DNA of 64,000 nt from NCBI GenBank assembly GCA_033675265.1, contig JAUJYZ010001376.1:666001-730000 (forward strand), in the 5' to 3' direction. The notes below the pieces were generated by a model. The model searched no databases, was not told the origin of the DNA, and saw only the letters and a list, made by a program, of their open reading frames with translations. The position numbers and the translations under genes are program-made. Shown here in pieces: positions 55,394 through 64,000 of this stretch (positions within the stretch are counted from its first letter, which is position 1; each line of letters starts with the position of its first letter). The stretch comes from Actinostola sp. cb2023. Its lineage: Eukaryota > Cnidaria > Anthozoa > Actiniaria > Actinostolidae.

Positions 55394-55699
55394 TTTGTAG
55401 CGGGTTCACAATCAACTGACTACTTGGTGAGATATTCAAACCGATAGAGCTTGAGATTCTTAATTTTGATCCACGCCTGACTCATTCAAAATAAAAAGGA
55501 TTGCACACGTAAATTATTGCCAAGGAAATTAAAATCTGTCATATCCGTATCTCGCTCTGTTGACGTTCGTTATAAAGAATAGGCCGAATTAAGAATTGTT
55601 TTCTATGCCAGGAAGTGGTTGTTTTGGTTGTTTTGGTTGAACCAAAGCTTGCTTCACTATACATTGAGACTTATTATAAATACTGCAGTCAAATGATAA

Positions 55700-55755
55700 G
55701 TAAGTAAGTAAGTAAGTAGACTTTATTTAATTAAAGAGGGTGCCGGACACGTGAC
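55700..55755 (-). mobile_element. Retroelement 3' end fragment with (ttac)n tail
   Basis: The minus strand reads caccctctttaattaaataa, then agtc and five copies of ttac, like the 3' end of a LINE or SINE. It lies about 300 bp upstream of GPP34 gene B. Confidence 0.4.
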
Positions 55756-56002
55756 ACTGATAGAAGTAAACTGATAAACTTGTGGCCCTAACAAACTTTA
55801 AAAAAAAGAAATATATATGATATAGTAATATACAAAAATATGTAAAACTATACAAATGCTAAAAATGTTTAGCTAGTATATAGAACAATGTCCAGTAAAT
55901 GTCCAGCAGTTTACCCAGTCCAGTTTACCCAAGGATTTTAAACAGCCGGCAGGACTTGCATTCGAGTATAACCGGATCTTCTGAAGACAGTTTTATTTCT
56001 AA

Positions 56003-56547
56003 CAATATTTTTTATGATTCCGTTCAACCAATTGATAATTTATTTACCCAAGCTTTCGTGCTAAGCCCCCATCTTCAGGGATTGTAACACAATGTTTGTA
56101 ATCATCAGATCAGTAACGGCAGGAAACCGCAAAAAAACTGAAAAACAGGAAAGTCATCATTAGCCTGAGAAAACAGCCGCCTCTCATCGGGGTCGGCTTT
56201 TACTCTGTTTTCTCAGGCTAAGCCATCATGTGCGTAAAGATATACTAAAGGTTTAGAACCTATCACATAAACAATGACAAGAATTTCAAAATCTTTTGAA
56301 GTCCAATTAAGAAGAATTTCAACGGAACCTTCCTTTTTATACCATTATAGAAAAGCTTGGCTCTAACACGATTGCGCGCGATTTTTTTATTTTATTTTTA
56401 TTTTTGCGGTTTCCTGCCGTTATCTTACGATTACAAACATTGTGTTACAATCCCTGAAGCCGATGGGCGCTTAGCCGACCCCTTAGCCCGAAAGCTTGGG
56501 TAAATAAATTATATGATCAAATGGTTGAAGAATCATAAAAAATATTG
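56003..56547. mobile_element. Foldback element with about 130-bp inverted arms
   Basis: The left arm 56003-56137 (caatattttttatgattc, gtaacacaatgtttgtaatc, gcaggaaaccgc) is matched by the right arm 56401-56547 in inverse orientation with some divergence. Shared interior strings link it to the short element at 4340-4475. Confidence 0.8.
56161..56220. mobile_element. Nested 60-bp MITE with perfect 16-bp inverted ends
   Basis: tagcctgagaaaacag at the left and its exact complement at the right, placed in the centre of the foldback element at 56003-56547. The arms surround it, so it probably inserted later. Confidence 0.75.
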
Positions 56548-56783
56548 ATACAACATTGAATTTTATTTCTTTTAAAAATCGCTTTTAATATAGGGATTTT
56601 ATATATGCTGACCAATCTCTCTTTCAGCTCACTAAAGGGTAGTGTGGAACTACATATAGAGGTTATTTACCGGTCGGGAGGTCCGGATAGGGAAAAACTG
56701 TGCAGGCCCTAGGTCTTGAGTATACGGTATATGCTACAGTGGATACCGAACCCGCCCGCTTCAATAACCAATCAGAGCGCGCG

Positions 56784-57361
56784 ATTTCTTAAAGTGCTAC
56801 TTAGACGAAAATCGATCGAAGTTTAATTTAGCTGAAACTTCATTGAATAATTCTTCAATGGTCTAATAATAACTAGTTGAAATCTTTTTTCGATATACCA
56901 GAGGGAAGTACTATATTTTCATGAATCTTTAGAGGTGTCAGTGACGTCATCTACTCAACCCAACATTCAGCTCCATACATTTCTTTGTATTTTGTGAGTG
57001 AAAATATCTCAATATTTTGTTCAGATAACAGCTCTGCATTGAAGACAACTGGTCAAACAATCAATCCTAAGCACAAATAATGTAAGAAAACTCCTTCACC
57101 CAAACTTTTAGCTTCATAGAAATAAAATAATTCAAGAAACTAAACACAAAGAAATGTATGGAGCGAAGCTGTGTTGATTGTTAGGGTTGAGTAGATGACC
57201 TCACTGACACTTCTAAAGATTCATAAAAATGTAATACTTCCCATAGGAATTTTGAGAAAACACATTAACCAGTAATTGTATGGCTCTTTGAGATTATTTC
57301 AGTGAAGTTTCAGCTAAATTAAACTTCGATCGATTTTCGTCTAAGTAGCACTTTAAGAAAT
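56784..57361. mobile_element. Long foldback element with about 215-bp inverted arms
   Basis: atttcttaaagtgctactta at the left and its exact complement ending at 57361. The arms continue inward through cgatcgaagtttaatttagc and gagtagatga to about 57000 and 57148. No transposase frame is visible in the centre. Confidence 0.82.
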
Positions 57362-57644
57362 GTAAAACTAAACTTGACTGTCTCCTGTACGAGATGCTTT
57401 ATATAAAGCAAAAATCGCCCACATTGAACGTTCAGCCGGACTCTGTTCGGGCCAAACTATTTACTTAATTTATCATTATTTACTTTATTCACTCAACTGT
57501 AACAATTCAATCAACCATGAACTGCCTTATATTTTATTTGCTATTCAAATCAGTTAAACTCACTTGATAATGACATCGGACGATGTCGAAACGTCATAAT
57601 TTCCTTGCGTTTGTCTTTCTTATAAATATAGTTTCTAAGTCGAA

Positions 57645-57664
57645 ACTCATCATTATTATTATTA

Positions 57665-57697
<33 letters not shown>
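57645..57697. repeat. (ATT)n microsatellite
   Basis: About 17 att triplets with one gtt interruption. Nothing else is recognised between 57362 and 58185. Confidence 0.9.
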
Positions 57698-57701
<4 letters not shown>

Positions 57702-58185
57702 TACCAATCAATTCAATGTCATTGATGCATGGCATGCAGCACTGATCGATGACAGCGCAAGTTCCAAAATGTCTACAAACTTCATTCAAAGTTACTCTTC
57801 TCACAATTTTTCATATTAATCAGTGTCTAATTTTCGTACTCATGCGTGTCAGTTATTTATACCCTCGGTCATAATGTTGATACATTTCCAATAACATTTC
57901 CCATGATTCATTTCGGGCTTATCAGTACTGAATCCAGTCGAATCGCAGGTGCAATATGGTCAAACGATTCCGACTGTTATTCGGTCAGCTAGCTAGGTAA
58001 CCTCCTTTGCAGCCGTTCTTAGGGGCGATCTTAAAAATCCCCTCCCATGCACAAACCACGGGGACCGCCCCTGAGAACGCCTGCAGGAGGCGAATAAAAG
58101 AACATTAATTTACATTTTACTTTTCAAGTTAACAGGGATGCAACTATGATGAGTCTGAAAGAAAGTCGACAAAGGACAAGGTTTT

Positions 58186-58245
58186 TAGGCCCCGCGTCCA
58201 CACGTATCCGGATATTTTTGAATCCGCATCTACTTTTCAGTAAGG
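58186..58245 (+). mobile_element. One end of a MITE related to the 43.3-kb element
   Basis: aggccccgcgtccacacgta followed by tccggatatttttgaatccg resembles the terminal repeat at 43260 (ggtcccgtccacact). No matching right end was found, so it is probably truncated. Confidence 0.4.
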
Positions 58246-58564
58246 GATTGGCCTCCCTTCCACATTATTATTAATACGGTCGATGATGACCGACCTTACT
58301 GTCGTACTAATGGCTGTCGTACTAAAAATTTGTTAAAGGTTGGAAATCAATACTAAATGGAAATTGTACTAAAATGGCGGGGAGCCCAGCACAGTCATCA
58401 CGTGATCACTACCATGACAACAGGACAAACTTCTTACCTCCATGCAACAGGGCCTTTCAGTTGCCCTAGTAACAATTCAATCAGTTTTTTATTCGATAAA
58501 ATATTAAATTTGTATAACTATATACTAGCCATCAAAAAGATCTCAGAAAGGAGTACTATAAATA

Positions 58565-60475
58565 TTGACTAGTACTAATATTGGCTAGTACTAGTATTGG
58601 CTAGAGTACTAGTATTGGCTAGAGTACTAGTATTAGCTAGAGTACTAGTATTAATTGGCTATAGAGTACTAGTATTGGCTAGAGTACTAGTGTTGGCTAG
58701 AGTACTAGTATTGGCTAGAGTACTAGTATTAGCTAGAGTACTAGTATTGGCTAGAGTACTAGTATTGTCTAGAGTACTAGTATTGGCTAGAGTACTAGTA
58801 TTAGCTAGAGTACTAGTATTGGCTAGAGTACTAGTATTGGCTAGAGTACTAGTATTGGCTAGAGTACTAGTATTAGCTAGAGTACTAGTATTAATTGGCT
58901 ATAGAGTACTAGTATTGGTTATAGAGTACTAGTATTGGCTAGAGTACTAGTATTGGCTAGAGTACTAGAATTGGCTAGTACTAATATTGGCTAGTACTAG
59001 TATTGTCTAGAGTACTAGTATTGGCTAGAGTACTAGTATTAGCTAGAGTACTAGTATTGGCTAGAGTACTAATATTGGCTAGTACTAGTATTGGCTAGAG
59101 TACTAGTATTGGCTAGAGTACTAGAATTGGCTAGTACTAGTATTAATTGGCTATAGAGTACTAGTATTGGCTATAGAGTACTAGTATTAGCTAGAGTACT
59201 AGTATTGGCTAGAGTACTAGTATTGGCTAGAGTACTAGTATTGGCTAGAGTACTAGAATTGGCTAGAGTACTAGAATTGGCTAGTACTAATATTGGCTAG
59301 AGTACTAGTATTGGCTAGAGTACTAGAATTGGCTAGTACTAATATTGGCTAGTACTAGTATTAGCTAGAGTACTAGTATTGGCTAGAGTACTAGTATTGG
59401 CTAGAGTACTAGAATTGGCTAGTACTAATATTGGCTAGTACTAGTATTGGCTAGAGTACTAGTATTGGCTAGAGTACTAGTATTGGCTAGAGTACTAGTA
59501 TTGGCTAGAGTACTAGTATTGGCTAGAGTACTAGAATTGGCTAGAGTACTAGTATTGGCTAGAGTACTAGAATTGGCTAGAGTACTAGAATTGGCTAGTA
59601 CTAATATTGGCTAGTACTAGTATTGGCTAGAGTACTAGAATTGGCTAGAGTACTAGAATTGGCTAGAGTACTAGTATTGGCTATAGAGTACTAGAATTGG
59701 CTAGAGTACTAGAATTGGCTAGTACTAATATTGGCTAGAGTACTAGTATTGGCTAGATCGAGTACTAGTATTGGCTAGAGTACTAGAATTGGCTAGTACT
59801 AATATTGGCTAGTACTAGTATTGGCTAGAGTACTAGAATTGGCTAGAGTACTAGAATTGGCTAGAGTACTAGTATTGGCTATAGAGTACTAGAATTGGCT
59901 AGAGTACTAGAATTGGCTAGTACTAATATTGGCTAGAGTACTAGTATTGGCTAGATCGAGTACTAGTATTGGCTAGAGTACTAGAATTGGCTAGTACTAA
60001 TATTGGCTAGTACTAGTATTGGCTAGAGTACCCCAGTAGTATTGGCTAGAGTACTCAGGAGTAGTATTAGCTAGAGTACTAGTATTGGGTAGAGTACTAG
60101 TATTGGCTAGAGTACTAGTATTGGCTAGAGTACTAGTATTGGCTAGAGTACTAGTATTGGCTAGAGTACTAGAATTGGCTAGAGTACTAGAATTGGCTAG
60201 AGTACTAGTATTGGCTAGAGTACTAGTATTAGCTAGAGTACTAGTATTGGCTAGAGTACTAGTATTGTCTAGAGTACTAGTATTGGCTAGAGTACTAGTA
60301 TTAGCTAGAGTACTAGTATTGGCTAGAGTACTAGTATTGGCTAGAGTACTAGTATTGGCTAGAGTACTAGTATTAGCTAGAGTACTAGTATTGGCTAGAG
60401 TACTAGTATTGGCTAGAGTACTAGTATTGGCTAGAGTACTAGTATTGGCTAGAGTACCGTAGTATTGGCTAGACT
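58565..60475. repeat. 1.9-kb minisatellite, 18-bp unit
   Basis: About a hundred copies of ctagagtactagtattgg with a shorter variant (ctagtactaatattgg) that breaks the three-base register. The unit contains the palindrome tactagta. The end nearest 60460 is coding on the minus strand; the remainder lies beyond the stop codon of that gene. Confidence 0.95.
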
Positions 60476-61571
60476 GATACGTTCTTTGTTTTGTATTTTC
60501 TCCTGGAAGAAGATACGAATAATGAATTGTAGATGTGTTAGAGATTGGATAAGATGGCGAGGTGCTCATTGAGTTCCTTGCCACAGCCTGCCACGCTACA
60601 TATGGCTCACTGTACTTTCGCAGACGATTCAATAGTGAACCCTCAGCGGCGCCACTAAGTCCAGAAGTAGTTGAACAAACAAAGTTTCCATTGCCTAAAG
60701 ATGCTTGTCTTCTGAATCGATGCGCGTTATTCCCAGCCCTTGCAATTCTCTCTCTCGCTGTTATGTACGTTGAGCCGCGGACATCTTGTACACCCAATGT
60801 GTTTTCATTCAAGAACTGACTCGAGTAACTTTTGCCCGTTGACTTCTGAACATTATTGATTGCAGGATATAAATCTGTTACGTTGAGAGTGTTTCCAATA
60901 ACTGCAAAAGATTTTGAATTCTTGTGTACCAACGGGTACACGCTCTGTTCGATGTCCTTCAAGTTTTCAAATGATGTCGAAGCCTGAAAATGTTGTGGAA
61001 GCCTCTGGGAGACGATGGTTCTTGACAGAGGTGAATTACGCTTGATCTGTTGTACATCTAATGTGATATATTCAGAAGGATTTGGTAAAGTTTTGCGAGC
61101 CAAGAAACTACAAGTCATCGGTCCATCATTACATGCGGCAAAATCTATCTCATGAGGCCGTTTAAAATCAAAACTTAACGATTGATAAAACGAATTATCG
61201 CCATCCATAGAACTACTCTGAATTGAGTTTCCAGTCGAAGTTCTCTTCAAAATCGACTTAATTTCTTTCACCGTCGCGACACCACGACCATGGTTTGCTG
61301 TTGTACAACGCGGCATTCCAGATTCCTCGCGTCCACCTGGAAATTTGGGATAACTTTTTTCAATAACTTTTGCTGGTGGTAGACGCCGACGAGGCCGCGG
61401 AGAAGGACTGCAGCTATTCATCGAAGAAAAACCTTCATTGTTTGGTATTGTAACAACCATGTCACTGTCGAGAAATGACACTCGTTTAGTTGCTGTACGA
61501 TCTCTGAATTTTCCCTTTCGCAAAGTGTAGCCGTAACTTTTGTCGTTGGTCATATGTGTCGTACTGCTCAT
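59997..61571 (-). CDS. Unrecognised protein with ANTSTL repeat C-terminus
   Basis: A 524-residue open frame starting at ATG 61569-61571, with an in-frame stop 34 bases upstream (61605-61607). It could be an intronless gene or the main exon of one. The first 370 or so residues are non-repetitive and rich in Ser, Thr, Arg and Pro, with no membrane segment or signal peptide. Residues about 28-33 read KRVSFL, a good RVxF-type PP1 docking motif, and IKSILKR follows about 70 residues later. The C-terminal 150 residues are about 23 copies of the hexapeptide ANTSTL, encoded by the 18-bp minisatellite, with variants ANSSTL, DNTSTL and PNTSTL. I do not recognise the family. The long non-repetitive frame argues that it is real. 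Confidence 0.6.
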   Translation of the reverse strand: MSSTTHMTNDKSYGYTLRKGKFRDRTATKRVSFLDSDMVVTIPNNEGFSSMNSCSPSPRPRRRLPPAKVIEKSYPKFPGGREESGMPRCTTANHGRGVATVKEIKSILKRTSTGNSIQSSSMDGDNSFYQSLSFDFKRPHEIDFAACNDGPMTCSFLARKTLPNPSEYITLDVQQIKRNSPLSRTIVSQRLPQHFQASTSFENLKDIEQSVYPLVHKNSKSFAVIGNTLNVTDLYPAINNVQKSTGKSYSSQFLNENTLGVQDVRGSTYITARERIARAGNNAHRFRRQASLGNGNFVCSTTSGLSGAAEGSLLNRLRKYSEPYVAWQAVARNSMSTSPSYPISNTSTIHYSYLLPGENTKQRTYQSSQYYGTLANTSTLANTSTLANTSTLANTSTLANTSTLANTSTLANTSTLANTSTLANTSTLANTSTLDNTSTLANTSTLANTSTLANTSTLANSSTLANSSTLANTSTLANTSTLANTSTLANTSTLPNTSTLANTTPEYSSQYYWGTLANTSTSQY

Positions 61572-62382
61572 ATCAGTTCCTTTTCTAAACACACTACTCG
61601 CGCCTTAGTAGTACGGATTAGAACACCCTTAACAAAACCGTGGCGTACATTTTTAGTTTGCATTCTTTGGTTGATAAACAAGAGACGAAATAGTCGGAAT
61701 AATCCTCAGGTGTTTACTTACATTGTAAGTAAATAACATGAAAACAAAGCTGTAATTGGTTAGTGATGTGAACAGTTAATCCAGCATTGTTAAGCGGTCT
61801 GACTCTCGATGGAATTGCTAATGACAACTCATTGACCCAATATTTTTTAGTTGTTGTATAAAACATCTAATAGAAACACGTGGAATTGATCGTTTAGTTG
61901 AACCAGTAACTTTCTGGAAGCAGTTTCTTGGTAAGCAAAACATGTGTTTCAGAATTTGAACTTTCACTTGACTACCTTTTTGACAAACAAACTAATGATT
62001 AAATCAATTTCACGGTCTTTTGGTCAAACTATTGTCCAGCAAAGTGTTTAGGCAGCAGAATCGATTTAGCCGAGTTATCCGGCACTCAGACAAAGTAATG
62101 TGCAGCACGTAACTGTGGCAGTCGATCCTTGAAGTAGCCTCCGGCCTTAGCAGCCGCCCCGGCGACGCCCCGGCTTAGTTTCGTCACGAAACTATCCTTG
62201 GAGCAGTGCATCGGTTGCGTTGATCTTCAATCATTCAACTGATCATGTTTCATCTTTCATCTTTTTCATCTTTAATCTTCATCATCATCACATCAACATT
62301 ATAATCACCATCACCACCATCACCGTCATCATGCCATGAATGATTCATCATCATAATCATCATCATAACAGATAAACAATGA

Positions 62383-63290
62383 GCCTACAGAAAAGGTTAC
62401 TCCACAGAACTATTATTAGCCCATTTGACTGAAATCTGGAGGCGAGCTGTGGATAGCAAACAGGTTGTTGGTGTAGCGTTTGTAGATTTTCAGAAAGCCT
62501 TTGACAGTGTTCGTCACGCAACCCTTATTCAGAAATACAGTTTTGGTGTCACAGGAAATATGCTAGAATGGCTCACTGATTATCTAAGAGCAAGAAAACA
62601 ATGTACTGTTGTGAATGGTGTATTATCAGACTACGCCGATGTCACGTTTGGCATTCCCCAGGGGTCGGTCCTTGGACCGATATTGTTCACCTTGTACACC
62701 AACAATCTACCTGAGTCCATAACATCTGGTACAGTTTACTTGTATGCGGATGATACAACAATATTTTGTATAGGACAATCTGTCGACGAAGTCACAACCA
62801 AGCTAAACAAGGCACTAGAGGAATTGCGGATATGGTGTAAACTTAACACTCTTACCCCACACCCAACTAAGTGTGAGGCCATGATCTTACAAAGACAACA
62901 GATCATAGGGCCATTAAATGAACTGAAGATAGGACAAGATACAATAAAATGGGTATCGCACACCAGATTATACTTGGAGTGGCGATTGACAACAAGCTGT
63001 CATGGTCAAGACACATCGGCAGGAAGTTAAGAAAAGCTTTGCCAAGAAATTTATAAAAGTCTGATCAAACGCAGCCGATTTCTACCTAGAGACATGTTAT
63101 TAGATTTATATTTCAGTAAGATTACCTTCCCTTCAGTTACACATGCAATTCAGATATGGGGTGGTTTTAATAAATTAGAGTCTTTACACCGCAGAGCTGC
63201 CAGACTAATATTTAGTTTGCCTAGCGATATGCCATCAACATCTGTCCTTGAGAAAGCTAAGTGGAAACCCCTATATGACACGTACAAGTG
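62383..63290 (+). pseudogene. Decayed non-LTR retrotransposon reverse transcriptase
   Basis: Reverse transcriptase of a LINE, probably of the CR1/L2/Jockey assemblage. Visible motifs are FVDFQKAFDSVRH, GIPQGSVLGPILFTLY and the catalytic YADDT at about 62742-62756. The frame shifts near 62970 and again near 63045, and a stop lies at 62380-62382 where the homology begins. The copy is therefore 5'-truncated and dead. The C-terminal part resumes as LPRDMLLDLYFSKITFPS and ends at 63290. Upstream of it, 61750-62380 holds only (ATC)-rich simple sequence that I can name. Confidence 0.88.
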
Positions 63291-63905
63291 AGGGTAGCTG
63301 TACTAATCCTAGTACCAGATATATTTTGATACAACACCACAAAGTATGACAAATATTATAACTAAGCAATAAGTACAGTTCTAGGAGTGGCCCCACTCTT
63401 TTTGTACCACGATTCAATACTTATTATTTAAAAATATATATATCCTATAGAGGATCTATTATATGGAATCTGCTTGCACCACACCTACAAGATACTAGCA
63501 ATGCAAAGGCCTATGCAAATATGGCAAAAAAACTCAATTATCCTTAAGAGTTTAACTTTTTCAGAGGAGTCTCCACAAACTGTAAAGCTTAGAGACACCG
63601 ACTTCATTTATTATTGATATTAATTCATTATGAAACTCTTTGTTTAAATATTAGTACAATTCTTGGGAATTGTACTGATAGTTAATATAGTTAAATATAG
63701 TATCATGTCATGCATTTTTTAAATATGTAAATTGATTAATAAATATTTAAATATCAGGCTCCTGAATATAGTATTATGTTATGTATTATTATTTTTATTA
63801 TTTTTATTTCTTTTAAATTTCTGTTCCACACGACCTCACAAGCTTTATAGCTTTAAATAATATCGTGTTTAAATAAAAGTTATTGTATTAATTGTATTGT
63901 ATATT
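62383..63905 (+). mobile_element. 5'-truncated LINE including 3' UTR
   Basis: The reverse transcriptase remnant is followed by about 600 bases of AT-rich sequence ending gtttaaataaaagttattg and a short (attgt)n tail near 63905. After that comes (atc)n simple sequence. The 3' boundary is approximate. Confidence 0.6.
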
Positions 63906-64000
63906 GTATCATAATCATCATTATTATCATCATCATCAATCACTACCGCCGAACATAAAACTTCCATGGTCAGAAATTATTGGCTTTGGATTGATTGAAC

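Noticed and set aside
58597..58932. Plus-strand ARVLVL repeat frame (also at 60085-60462)
   Set aside because: It is the opposite strand of the 18-bp satellite. The minus-strand frame has a long non-repeat N-terminal part and is the better candidate.

Overview
The window is animal nuclear DNA: GT-AG introns, multi-exon genes, tRNA-derived SINE fragments, foldback/MITE elements, a non-LTR retrotransposon remnant and much mini- and microsatellite DNA. Compact introns of a few hundred bases, a single spectraplakin equivalent to both vertebrate MACF1 and DST, and the repeat types suggest an invertebrate. I lean to a cnidarian, probably an anthozoan, but that is an inference.

Positions 2-40422 (+) hold the 3' part of one giant spectraplakin gene (MACF1/DST type). 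I could place 54 exons, about 23.3 kb of coding sequence or roughly 7,750 residues. In order they encode about 66 spectrin repeats, a linker, two EF-hands, a GAS2 microtubule-binding domain and a basic Ser/Gly/Lys tail with SxIP motifs. The 5' part (actin-binding and plakin regions) lies outside the window. Most repeats follow a four-repeat super-period (types A-B-C-D, about 440 residues). It runs unbroken through ten cycles between 6500 and 27400, with two more cycles before it. From exon 31 on, the repeats are the conserved C-terminal spectraplakin set. Two lesions interrupt the reading frame: an in-frame TAG in exon 3 and a one-base frameshift in exon 17. Several introns carry unrelated minisatellites, and two of these arrays repeat a 3' splice-site-like sequence just upstream of the real acceptor.

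Positions 40423-45239 are the 3' flank: a 73-bp minisatellite with a 605-bp higher-order duplication, a MITE inserted into it, and about 1.4 kb in which I see no gene. Positions 45240-46304 (+) hold a two-exon gene that looks like C8orf74, preceded by a YY1-type site and a perfect X-box (RFX) match. Positions 47083-50298 (+) and 51500-55393 (-) are two paralogous three-exon genes of the GPP34/GOLPH3 family. They lie tail to tail and have identical intron phases. Between, within and beyond them are foldback elements and satellites. Positions 58565-60475 are an 18-bp minisatellite. Its last part is translated on the minus strand as an ANTSTL repeat at the C-terminus of an unrecognised 524-residue protein (59997-61571). 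The window ends in a decayed LINE reverse transcriptase (62383-63290).

Functionally, the spectraplakin would link actin, the spectrin-repeat rod and microtubules (GAS2 domain, EB-binding SxIP motifs). The neighbouring genes have no evident functional link to it.
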